From JBBSHJ01 sp038253135 (lineage in GTDB: Bacteria; Actinomycetota; Actinomycetes; Mycobacteriales; QHCD01), in NCBI GenBank assembly GCA_038253135.1, contig JBBSHJ010000111.1, forward strand, positions 1-10,136: a stretch of 10,136 nucleotides of DNA, given 5' to 3'. The notes beneath the pieces were generated by a model. It was not told where the DNA came from. It saw only the letters and a program-made list of their open reading frames with translations, and did no database searches. A program made the translations under genes and the position numbers. This document shows positions 1 to 5,709 of this stretch, piece by piece. Position 1 is the stretch's first letter. Each line of letters opens with the position of its first letter.

Positions 1-2
1 AA

Positions 3-74
3 CTAGAAAAACACGCCATCACCCGCCACGACTGGCACCCGAAATGGTACTACACCGTGCACCCGCAACACTAA
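3..74 (+). CDS. C-terminal end of an IS transposase, probably ISAzo13 family (partial)
   Basis: Frame 3 from the window edge reads 23 codons ending LEKHAITRHDWHPKWYYT-VHPQH and a TAA at 72-74. The pattern H-x-W/F-H-x-x-W-x-Y-T-I/V-x-P just before the stop is what I recall from the C-terminus of ISAzo13-type (Rhodopirellula transposase, DDE) proteins, which usually end with a HGDWNYTI-like motif. The rest of the transposase, including its DDE catalytic residues, would lie to the left of the window. The next bases look like an IS end, which fits a transposase stop close to the element's right terminus. The family call rests on one short motif, so it is tentative; that this is a true coding tail is better supported than the family name. 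Confidence 0.55.
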   Translation, partial: LEKHAITRHDWHPKWYYTVHPQH

Positions 75-104
75 ATCACCCCATTGTAATTTCCTTGCGT
101 GCCC
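75..104. repeat. Probable right end of the insertion sequence
   Basis: Between the transposase stop and base 104 lies an AT-richer stretch. Read on the minus strand it starts GGGCACGCAAGG and continues into AAATTACAATGGGG, the look of a terminal inverted repeat with a GGG start. Base composition changes to strongly GC-rich right after it. The matching left end is outside the window, so neither the repeat nor a target duplication can be confirmed. Confidence 0.35.
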
Positions 105-313
105 TAATCGGTCGTCCCACCCTCGGCCCTCGATCGCTCGATGTCCGCGAACAACCGCTCGGCGAGTGCGCGGATGAAAGCGCGATCGGCTTCGGCGCGG
201 ACCTCGGGCCCGGCGTCCGCATCGTGCTGCGGCGCGCGGGCGTAGTGCCGTTGGGTCGGTGCTCGTGCCGCGCGGTTTTGCGCAGCGTCCGCGGCGCGCT
301 CGTGATCTTCCAT
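104..313 (-). CDS. Small hypothetical protein, possibly truncated by the IS
   Basis: The ATG at 313 opens a 69-codon frame with high third-position GC. The product is charged and alanine/arginine-rich, with a likely amphipathic helix near the end (ADRAFIRALAERLFADIER). I recognise no family. The stop TAG (106-104) falls exactly where the presumed IS begins: TA would come from the host side and G from the IS, so the natural gene may have been longer and been cut by the insertion. No Shine-Dalgarno is visible. A GATGCT hexamer sits 6 bases before the ATG, a partial match to the leaderless -10 arrangement seen elsewhere in the window. The frame stays open upstream to 493, but that part is cysteine-rich and unlike coding sequence, so I chose 313. 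Confidence 0.4.
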   Translation of the reverse strand: MEDHERAADAAQNRAARAPTQRHYARAPQHDADAGPEVRAEADRAFIRALAERLFADIERSRAEGGTTD

Positions 314-637
314 GGCCGAAGCATCGCACCGGCTACTGACAACGCAGTCGAGCGTGCCATCGCACTGCACACAGAATCCGCTCGCCCCACGATTCGTTGT
401 CACGCACACTCGGGGTGTGACCGAGCAAGACGCGAGCCCGGTCACGTCCGGCCGTGCGCTACGTGCGCTCCCTCCCGGCCGACGCACGCGCATTGGTGAG
501 CTTCTGCTGGTCGATCACGGCCGCCAGCCATCTCCTGAGCTCGTGCCGCGCCTTTGTCCACTGGTGTTCGGCAACGACGACGCGCTGATCTGGCGCCGCG
601 CCAGTTCCAAGACTTGCGCAACGTGTATAGTTTGTGT
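314..637. other. Stretch without a convincing intact gene
   Basis: This interval lies between the small minus-strand frame and vapB. It holds the vapB promoter at its right end (about 603-637) and a minus-strand block at 459-593 that looks like coding sequence but has no good start. Bases 314-458 show no gene, repeat array or structured RNA that I can support. Confidence 0.5.
459..593 (-). pseudogene. Possible coding remnant (about 45 codons)
   Basis: On the minus strand the frame ending at the TAG at 459-461 reads like real protein: an amphipathic helical run (QWTKARHELRRWLAAVIDQQ) with high third-position GC. It lacks a good start: the only ATG, at 644, lies inside the divergent vapB start region and is followed by codons unlike the rest. 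Just upstream another minus frame also looks coding (VAQVLELARRQISASSLP), suggesting an old frameshift near 560. This would fit a decayed gene next to an IS. It could also be chance in GC-rich DNA. Confidence 0.25.
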
Positions 638-639
638 AT
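623..639 (+). promoter_or_regulatory. vapBC promoter: -10 box with leaderless spacing and a GTGTAT direct repeat
   Basis: TATAGT at 626-631 is followed by exactly 6 bases and then the ATG of vapB, so transcription would begin at the A of the start codon (leaderless mRNA). No Shine-Dalgarno precedes the ATG, which agrees. GTGTAT occurs at 623-628 and again at 634-639, 11 bases apart, about one helical turn, covering the -10 box and start codon. An 8-base palindrome TTGCGCAA lies at 614-621. Toxin-antitoxin operons are normally repressed by their own complex, so these repeats are candidate operator half-sites. That use is inference. Confidence 0.6.
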
Positions 640-844
640 GGCACGCGTACGGACCAACATCGAGATCGAGGACAGCTATCTCGTCACCGTGATGCATCGT
701 TACCACCTGCGCACCAAAACCGAGGCCGTCGAGCTTGCATTGCGCAGTTTGGCCGGGCAGCCGATGAGCCGCGAGGAAGCACTCGCGATGCGTGGCGCTC
801 ACGCCATCGACGACGTCCCGTCCGATTCGCGCCCACCGGCGTGA
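638..844 (+). CDS. vapB: VapB-type antitoxin (ribbon-helix-helix)
   Basis: This 68-residue protein fits the VapB antitoxin family (type II toxin-antitoxin). Residues 3-38 carry the family pattern RTNIEIEDSYL followed by V-M-x-RY-x-LRTKTEAVELALR. The first strand of a ribbon-helix-helix DNA-binding fold is followed by two helices, and the acidic, proline-rich tail (about 55-68) would be the part that wraps the toxin. Its expected role is to bind and silence the VapC RNase and, with it, repress the operon. I chose the ATG at 638 because family similarity begins there and the -10 box is spaced for a leaderless start. The stop overlaps the vapC GTG by four bases (GTGA), so translation is coupled. 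Confidence 0.88.
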   Translation: MARVRTNIEIEDSYLVTVMHRYHLRTKTEAVELALRSLAGQPMSREEALAMRGAHAIDDVPSDSRPPA

Positions 845-1236
845 TCCTGGCCGACACTTCGGCCTGGGTCGAATACGACCGCGCGACCGGCAGCGCCACC
901 GATGCCCGCCTTGCGGCCTTGATCGCCGACGATGGTCCGCTGGCGGTGACCGAGCCGGTAATCATGGAGGTGCTCGCCGGTGCCCGTTCAGATCAGCGGG
1001 AGACCGACATGCGGCGCTTGTTGTTGCGGTTTGAGCTCCTCCCCGTCGACCCCGCCGCAGACTTCGAAAGCGCCGCACGCATCTATCGCCGATGTCGCCG
1101 GGCCGGCATCACGCCGCGTGGCCTGCTCGACTGCATGATCGCCGCCGTCGCCTGGCGTCACGGCGCGGCTCTGCTCGCGAGCGATCGCGACCTGCCCCGC
1201 GTGGCCAAGATCGTGGGCATCTCGATCGACCGGTGA
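841..1236 (+). CDS. vapC: VapC-type PIN-domain ribonuclease toxin
   Basis: A 131-residue PIN-domain protein, normal length for VapC. The acidic residues expected to hold Mg2+ at the active site are visible: D5 (ILADTSAW), E43 (VIMEVLAGAR), D97 (RGLLDCMIAA) and D115/D117 (LLASDRDL), in the usual order and spacing. VapC toxins cut tRNA or rRNA to stop translation when VapB is degraded; the RNA target cannot be read from sequence. The start is the GTG at 841, which overlaps the vapB stop and puts D5 where the family has it. The frame is open further upstream to 634, but that part is a shadow of vapB. All catalytic residues are present, so the toxin looks active. Confidence 0.92.
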   Translation: MILADTSAWVEYDRATGSATDARLAALIADDGPLAVTEPVIMEVLAGARSDQRETDMRRLLLRFELLPVDPAADFESAARIYRRCRRAGITPRGLLDCMIAAVAWRHGAALLASDRDLPRVAKIVGISIDR

Positions 1237-1331
1237 TATCCGAGCGCATGCGCCGATCCCAAAGTCCGCGGCGATCCTGTGACCTGGCCGAGCGGTTGTC
1301 CTGGCCGCTATTTGCTGGCCAACGAGGCGTA

Positions 1332-1360
1332 GGGCGGCGCGCTGCGGCTAGCCGCGCCCG
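1332..1360. terminator. Possible hairpin between convergent genes
   Basis: GGCGCG (1336-1341) can pair with CGCGCC (1353-1358) around an 11-base loop, or alternatively GCGGC (1344-1348) with GCCGC (1351-1355). The stop codon of the minus-strand gene lies inside it. There is no T-tract, so a termination role is only suggested by its place between vapC and a convergent gene. Confidence 0.25.
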
Positions 1361-2871
1361 CCTGACCACGTCCGCAGCGCCGCGCCGGCGAAACTCGCCC
1401 CGTCCTCGACCTCGCTATCCGGCGGTACGACGCCCCAGCCCGCGAGCGCACCCATCTGCCGCAATACCGCCGTCGTGGCCCACGCCGCCTGCGACGCCAT
1501 CGAGCCCGTCATCGGCGTACCGTCGCTGGCCATCCACCCGATCGCGCCCAAGAGCTCCGCGATCGTCTCGTGCAGGCTGCCCACGTCGCCGGCGGCGACC
1601 AAGACGAGGGCGAGTAACCCGGCCTGCGTCTCGCAGCGGTCCCGCGAGGGCGGCGGAGTCCGCTCGGCCAGCTGCCACCAGACCGCGACCGGGTCTGCCC
1701 GCACCGCCCGGCCGCGAGCGGTCAGCGACAGCATCCCGCGGTGCTTGCGCAGCAGGCCGGCCTTTTGCGCCGACTCGCGCAGGTGCAGCACGGGCAGCGT
1801 CTCCACCTCCCGGTTGCCCTTGCCCCACACGCGAAGTCCGAGCCCGGCAACGGCCGCCTCGACCTCGACCGGCGGCAGGTAGCCGGCACCGGTCAGCTTG
1901 ATGCCGTCCTCGCCCACCCGATCCAGCAGCCACAAATACGGCCGCACCATCCGCTCGGCGACCGCCGCATCGATCAGCACCGGCCGGTCGAGGCCCGCCG
2001 CCGCGATCAGCGCGCGCAGCCGCCGGCGGCCCGGCTCGATCACCACGGCGTGCAGCAGCTCCTCGAGCGGCTCGGGAAGGTCGCTCGGCGCGCCGGCCAG
2101 CGACGCCAGGGCGCCATTGGTCTCTTCGAGGTCGAAGGGCGTCGGAGCGTACGCCGCCGGGTCGACCTCGTCGCCGTACACGCGGGCGTATTCGGCGACC
2201 GCATCGGCGTGGTCGGGATCCGTCGGGTCGGTGGCCGCGGCGATCAGCTCGTAGCGGCCCACGCCGCCGCAGTCCTCGTACGGAGCCTCGCGCCGTCCGT
2301 CGGTGCAGACCGCCCGCGGCGCCGTCGAGTCGCGCGGCAGCACCGCCTCGAGCTTGAGCGTGTGCTCCCAGTCGTCGCCGAAGTCGTACATATAGAAGAG
2401 CTTGTCGCCCTTCTCGACCAGCACCTCATCGAGTCGGACCTCCTTCTCGGGGATCCCGGTCTCGCCCTCCTCCACCTGGAACGGGCACAGGTAATACTCG
2501 GTCTCCCGGCTGTAATACGACGGTCCGGAGCCGAACTGGTGCAGATGGCTGTCGGTCCACCCGAAGGCCGCCTGGACAACCTCGTGCACCTCGTCCAGAC
2601 GCAGGTCCGACGCGAGCTCCAGCCGGCGCCAGAGCGGCGGCTTGGTGCCATTGAGGTCGATCCGCACCCGATAGGTGACGACGTCGGTACGCCGTGCGCG
2701 CCGGCGTGACGGCGGCGTACGGGGGTCCAGACTGTCGGCGATACCCGCCGTGGCGAAGATCTGGGGCAACAACGCCTTGAGCTCGTCGACCCCGAGGCCC
2801 GAGATCGCCGTCTCGAACCGGCCGAGCAGCTCGGCCCCGTCATCGTCACGTGGTGTCCGATCGCGCGCCAT
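1348..2871 (-). CDS. Plasmid pRiA4b ORF-3 family protein with long C-terminal extension
   Basis: This 507-residue protein carries a PRiA4_ORF3-type domain at about residues 64-245: YRVRIDLNGTKPPLWRRLEL, the following L-x-x-VH-VVQAAFGWTDSHLHQF, a YDFGDDWEH motif (162-170) and YEDCGGVGRYE (198-208). These are the family's signature stretches. The biochemical function of the family is unknown. Members occur on plasmids and as passenger genes of transposons (the tnpR-like gene of IS1096 belongs here). Residues 1-60 form a short helical lead-in. Residues 255-507 are a further region with helix-rich character and no motif I recognise, making this a long member. The ATG at 2871 was chosen because a TAGCGT -10 box lies 6 bases before it and no Shine-Dalgarno is present. 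It converges with vapC and is co-directional with the RES operon 234 bases upstream. Confidence 0.85.
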   Translation of the reverse strand: MARDRTPRDDDGAELLGRFETAISGLGVDELKALLPQIFATAGIADSLDPRTPPSRRRARRTDVVTYRVRIDLNGTKPPLWRRLELASDLRLDEVHEVVQAAFGWTDSHLHQFGSGPSYYSRETEYYLCPFQVEEGETGIPEKEVRLDEVLVEKGDKLFYMYDFGDDWEHTLKLEAVLPRDSTAPRAVCTDGRREAPYEDCGGVGRYELIAAATDPTDPDHADAVAEYARVYGDEVDPAAYAPTPFDLEETNGALASLAGAPSDLPEPLEELLHAVVIEPGRRRLRALIAAAGLDRPVLIDAAVAERMVRPYLWLLDRVGEDGIKLTGAGYLPPVEVEAAVAGLGLRVWGKGNREVETLPVLHLRESAQKAGLLRKHRGMLSLTARGRAVRADPVAVWWQLAERTPPPSRDRCETQAGLLALVLVAAGDVGSLHETIAELLGAIGWMASDGTPMTGSMASQAAWATTAVLRQMGALAGWGVVPPDSEVEDGASFAGAALRTWSGGRG

Positions 2872-3105
2872 CGGGTCACGCTACTGCGCCCGCCCCGCGC
2901 GCCCGCAACCCGGCGCCCACTCGACCTGCCGGCCGCAGCTCAGCGTCGGTCCTCCGCGGGCATTGCGAGCGTGGCGGTCGAGCGAGCGCTGCCCGCCGGC
3001 GGCAGATCGGAGAACCGCGGCGGATCGCACCGCCTCTGGCCGACACGATCTTGCCCGCTGATTCTCCGCCGGCGGGCGGATGAACGACCAGAGCGGGACG
3101 TACGC
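2872..3105. other. Intergenic region with GC-rich inverted repeats
   Basis: Between the RES gene stop and the pRiA4-type gene start I find no coding frame of quality. CTGCC...GGCAG pairs around a 7-base loop at about 2993-3009, and a CCGCCGGCGG palindrome lies near 3066-3077; either could help end the RES operon transcript. Neither is followed by a T-tract in the direction of the RES gene. Confidence 0.3.
2878..2883 (-). promoter_or_regulatory. -10 box TAGCGT giving a leaderless start
   Basis: On the minus strand TAGCGT is followed by GACCCG and then the ATG at 2871. The 6-base gap is identical to that at vapB and places transcription start at the initiation codon. The match to TANNNT is complete; no clear -35 box is seen. 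Confidence 0.5.
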
Positions 3106-3753
3106 CTACGCCGGATCACGTTGGTCCCGCCGGTCCTGGTCGCTCGGGTCGAGGATCGAGATCGCGGTCACGGCGGGAATGTTGACCACGAGGACGTGCG
3201 CAGCCTCAGCGGCACCTCGCCCGCTTGTCGGCGTCGCATCGCTCGCCCAGGCCGCCACGCCGCCGTCGCCGAAGACGGCGTACGAGACTGCGGACGGCGC
3301 GGTCGAGAAGCGGGCGTCGTACCGGATCCCGCCGTGCCCGGCGTCGGCGAGCGCGCCCGCCCAGGCCTGCCGCTTCGCGTAGGGAACGATGGTGCTGATC
3401 TCCCGCGTAACGCCGAAGTCGACCGCCCGGCGCGAGCGCATGTCGGCCAGCGCGACCCGCTGCGGCACGTGGAGGGTCGAGACGACGGTTTCGTCGGCCT
3501 CAGAGGCGGTGATGACCCGCTGGTCCGCAAGCTTGCGGCCCCAGCGCTCGCGAAATGCGGCCTCGGGTGTCGCCGCGAGGTAACACGTCCCGCGTGGCGA
3601 CTCGAGATCGAAGCGGCCAGCCGAGCCTGAGGCGAACCACCACGGACCGCGCTCACGCCGGTGGGCGCGGTAGACCAGCCGCTGCGGTCCGAGACGCCAG
3701 CGCGGGAACCTCGACAGATCACCGCTCGGATCGGCTAAGGCCGGACGACTCAT
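3106..3753 (-). CDS. RES-domain toxin (NAD+-targeting type)
   Basis: A 215-residue RES-domain protein. The hallmark residues are present: R29 in LVYRAH, a GRFDLESPRGTCYLA stretch (47-60) and the conserved glutamate E69 in TPEAAFRERWG, with serines at 150, 154 and 157 in RFSTAPSAVSYAVFG as candidates for the conserved serine. RES toxins studied so far (for example MbcT of Mycobacterium tuberculosis, and Xre-RES pairs) degrade NAD+; the relative ParT modifies Prs by ADP-ribosylation, so the exact reaction here is open. The start is the ATG at 3753, which overlaps the stop of the upstream antitoxin gene as ATGA. An in-frame start further upstream (3825) lies inside the antitoxin gene and is unlikely. 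The C-terminal tail (about 203-215) is highly charged (DPSDQDRRDQRDPA). Confidence 0.85.
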   Translation of the reverse strand: MSRPALADPSGDLSRFPRWRLGPQRLVYRAHRRERGPWWFASGSAGRFDLESPRGTCYLAATPEAAFRERWGRKLADQRVITASEADETVVSTLHVPQRVALADMRSRRAVDFGVTREISTIVPYAKRQAWAGALADAGHGGIRYDARFSTAPSAVSYAVFGDGGVAAWASDATPTSGRGAAEAAHVLVVNIPAVTAISILDPSDQDRRDQRDPA

Positions 3754-4289
3754 GCCGCCCAGCGAGCGGCGTCGGCCCGGGCTTCGGCAAGAATCGGCTC
3801 GGGACCGCGACCGCCGTCGAGCCACGCGGCGGCGCTCAGCCCGTCGTACGTCTCGTCATTGCGCGATGACAGCCACAATGCCCACGTCCACGGATCGGAC
3901 GATCCGGACGCGAGGATGCGCAGAACCTGCTGCAGGTGAGGGATCACCGCCTTGTCTCCGCTGCTGAACTGCCAAACCGGATAGACCCGCGGCCCTCCCC
4001 CGGCAGTAGGCAGCCCGAGCAGCGTGCGGTTGCGGACCCGAGCGTCCAGCGCCTGCCGGGTGATGCCGAGCCACCGCACCAGGCCGGGCGTGTCGTAGAA
4101 CGGGCCGGTGCGTTCGGCCAGCGGATGTGGCTGTGGCAACGTCTGGACCATGAGCCGGGCGATGACTCGCGGGTCTCCCATGTCCTCCGGGATCTGGCCA
4201 CGCCGGCGCATCTCGCCGAGCCGATGATCAAGCTGCGTCTCGAGCTCGCACATGAGCTGGTGATCGTACTTCTTGGCCACCGGTTGCAT
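3750..4289 (-). CDS. Antitoxin of the RES toxin (Xre/MbcA/ParS-like)
   Basis: This 179-residue protein lies directly upstream of the RES gene with a 4-base overlap, the standard antitoxin-toxin order for RES systems. Residues about 62-110 look like a helix-turn-helix with a following wing (DTPGLVRWLGITRQALDARV, then LLGLPT and RVYPVWQF). Residues about 120-179 resemble the ParS/MbcA toxin-binding domain (LQQVLRIL, DPWTWALWLSSRN, AAWLDGG). Residues 1-60 are a charged helical extension of unknown use. It should cap the RES active site and repress its own promoter. GGATGG at 4301-4296 is a possible ribosome binding site for the ATG at 4289. Family assignment is from motif pattern and context; toxin-binding is inferred. 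Confidence 0.75.
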   Translation of the reverse strand: MQPVAKKYDHQLMCELETQLDHRLGEMRRRGQIPEDMGDPRVIARLMVQTLPQPHPLAERTGPFYDTPGLVRWLGITRQALDARVRNRTLLGLPTAGGGPRVYPVWQFSSGDKAVIPHLQQVLRILASGSSDPWTWALWLSSRNDETYDGLSAAAWLDGGRGPEPILAEARADAARWAA

Positions 4290-4306
4290 TTCCCGCCATC
4301 CACAGC

Positions 4307-4354
4307 GTCAATCGTGTCAAGTGCAGGGTAAGTCAACCGCGTCAAACCCGTCAA
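4307..4354. repeat. Five GTCAA direct repeats in the RES operon promoter
   Basis: On the plus strand GTCAA starts at 4307, 4316, 4332, 4341 and 4350, with steps of 9, 16, 9 and 9. Four of the five are preceded or followed by CG/CC-rich spacers of four bases. They overlap the -35 box, the promoter spacer and the presumed transcript start, so bound protein would block RNA polymerase. The antitoxin, which has a likely DNA-binding domain, is the obvious candidate binder. This is inference from position. Confidence 0.6.
4325..4354 (-). promoter_or_regulatory. Promoter of the antitoxin-RES operon
   Basis: On the minus strand TTGACG (4354-4349) and TACCCT (4330-4325) are separated by 18 bases, a good sigma-70-type arrangement. 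Start of transcription would be near 4318, giving a leader of about 29 bases before the ATG at 4289. A perfect TTGACA lies further down (4320-4315) but has no matching -10 box before the gene. Confidence 0.5.
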
Positions 4355-4488
4355 GCCTCCACGCCTCGATGTCGTACGACGGCGATCTCGCGGGCGCCAT
4401 CATCGCAGCGTGGCCAGACGGAGTCCCACCGGCCGGACTTCCCGAGATCCCCGGCTCGAAGGCCCGATGAGGATCGGACGGCCGCGGC

Positions 4489-4494
4489 TATGAT
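4489..4494 (+). promoter_or_regulatory. -10 box TATGAT upstream of the kinase gene
   Basis: TATGAT is one base from the TATAAT consensus and stands out in this GC-rich DNA. It is followed by 7 bases and an ATG at 4502, so the transcript would start at or one base before that ATG. No clear -35 box is seen. It faces away from the RES operon promoter. Confidence 0.5.
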
Positions 4495-4501
4495 CGCCGC
4501 C

Positions 4502-4597
4502 ATGCAGTGCCTGGCCGAGTCTCGTGGCCGCACGATCGCCGGGAATCAACCGAGTGGGAGAGCGACTTCACGACATCCGGTCGTCGCGAATGAATGA
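4502..4597 (+). CDS. Candidate leaderless leader ORF (31 codons)
   Basis: An ATG right behind the TATGAT box opens a 31-codon frame. Its peptide begins MQCLAESRGRTIAG and ends HPVVANE, with no family I know. Its TGA (4595-4597) lies beyond the kinase ATG (4590), an 8-base overlap in a different frame. The kinase start has no visible Shine-Dalgarno, so ribosomes finishing the leader could re-initiate there. It may be a translational coupling device or attenuator, or simply a chance frame; only the geometry supports it. Confidence 0.35.
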   Translation: MQCLAESRGRTIAGNQPSGRATSRHPVVANE

Positions 4598-5591
4598 GCG
4601 AGCTCCGGAGCCGACGCCCACCGACATCTGCGACGCCTTCGGCATCGGCGCCCCGAGGAGCGACCTCCACCTCGTGCAGCACACCGTCGCCCGAGCGTGG
4701 CGTCTCGACACGACCACCGGGCGGTTTCTGGTCAAAGCCGTGTGGGTCCGCGATCCGCCTCGATGGGCGTGGCGGCTCCCCTACCAGCGCGCCTTCGAGA
4801 CGCAGGCCATCGTGGCCGGGATTCCCGCGCCCGCTCAGGTCCCACCACTCGATCCCGTCGCCGGCTGGGCGGGTCGCGTAAACGGTATCGGCGGCTATCG
4901 CGTCACCGAATGGACCGACCATCGACAGGTGCGGCCCGACGATGACCTCAGCGAATGGGTCGGCTGGGCGCTCGGCACGATGCACAGCCTGCACATTTCG
5001 CCCTTGCCGACGACGGACGAGCTGCCGTACTACGTATCCACCGAAAAAGCGTGGGCCGAATGCCTCGCCGAGGCACAACGCCAACAGCGGCCCTGGGCCG
5101 CAAAACTTGCCGGTTGCATCGGGCGCTTATGCCTGATCAACCACGAGCTCCACGACGAAAACCTGCGCTCGCAGGATCGCACCTTCACCCACCACGATTT
5201 CACGCCGCACAATGTGCTGCTCACTGAATCAGGACCGGTCGTGATCGACTGGGAAACCGCTCGCGTCGGCAGCGCCCGGCTCGAGGCCGGTTATGCGGCG
5301 GTGACCTTCGGTCACGGAGACCCAGGGCGTATCCGGCGCACGCTCACGTCGTACCAAACACATGGCGGCCAGCAAACGTGGCCGCCGGTGACGGGTTTGT
5401 TCGCGCATCGTCTGGGCAGCAAGGTCGGTCAGCTCCAGACCTTGATGACCACCGTCCTGTCAGGACGACCCCTCTCCGGATGGCAGGCCCGGCATCAGGA
5501 TCCGGATGGCGGCGTCTCGCACCTCATCGATGCGGTGCTCGCGCGGCGCGACGAGTTACGCCGGCTCGAGGATGAGCTCTCATCGCCATAG
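4590..5591 (+). CDS. Aminoglycoside phosphotransferase (APH)-fold kinase
   Basis: A 333-residue member of the APH/choline kinase-like superfamily. Visible parts: a GRFLVKAVW strand whose K49 is the likely ATP-binding lysine, E70 (QRAFETQA) on the following helix, a hinge-like YRVTEWTD (103-110), the catalytic loop THHDFTPHNVLL with D203 and N208 (Brenner's motif), and the metal-binding D220 in VVIDWETA. All catalytic residues are intact. The superfamily phosphorylates antibiotics, sugars, choline and other small hydroxylated molecules; the substrate cannot be told here, and antibiotic resistance should not be assumed. The ATG at 4590 is preferred, but a GTG at 4524 in the same frame is possible. 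It stands alone: divergent from the RES operon, convergent with the NHL gene. Confidence 0.8.
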   Translation: MNERAPEPTPTDICDAFGIGAPRSDLHLVQHTVARAWRLDTTTGRFLVKAVWVRDPPRWAWRLPYQRAFETQAIVAGIPAPAQVPPLDPVAGWAGRVNGIGGYRVTEWTDHRQVRPDDDLSEWVGWALGTMHSLHISPLPTTDELPYYVSTEKAWAECLAEAQRQQRPWAAKLAGCIGRLCLINHELHDENLRSQDRTFTHHDFTPHNVLLTESGPVVIDWETARVGSARLEAGYAAVTFGHGDPGRIRRTLTSYQTHGGQQTWPPVTGLFAHRLGSKVGQLQTLMTTVLSGRPLSGWQARHQDPDGGVSHLIDAVLARRDELRRLEDELSSP

Positions 5592-5659
5592 GCGACGTGT
5601 GCGCGGAATTTCCACGATCGGGAAGGGGGCCGCGGACGTCGGTACGGGCGCCGCGGGAA

Positions 5660-5680
5660 CGCGGACGATCGGCGTCCGCG
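5660..5680. terminator. Possible bidirectional terminator hairpin
   Basis: CGCGGAC (5660-5666) and GTCCGCG (5674-5680) form a perfect 7-base stem with a 7-base loop, in the 118-base gap between two convergent genes. No T-run follows on either side, as is common in high-GC actinobacteria, so function is uncertain. Confidence 0.4.
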
Positions 5681-5709
5681 CCATCGTTCGGTCGGTGCTC
5701 TTGTGCTGC

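Noticed and set aside
44..499. Plus-strand open frame of 151 codons near the left edge
   Set aside because: It starts inside the transposase tail in another frame and has cysteine- and arginine-rich composition without protein-like patterns.
634..840. Upstream extension of vapC in the same frame
   Set aside because: This part lies over vapB, and the PIN domain begins right after the GTG at 841, so the extension is a shadow.
1092..1901. Plus-strand open frame of 269 codons
   Set aside because: Almost entirely R, P, S and A; overlaps the end of vapC in another frame and the antisense of the next gene.
1741..2709. Plus-strand open frame of 322 codons
   Set aside because: Antisense to the pRiA4b ORF-3 family gene; its composition is rich in R, Q, H and L, with no recognisable motif.
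4315..4320. TTGACA as -35 box of the RES operon
   Set aside because: A perfect hexamer, but no TANNNT lies 16-19 bases downstream before the ATG; TTGACG at 4354-4349 with TACCCT fits better.
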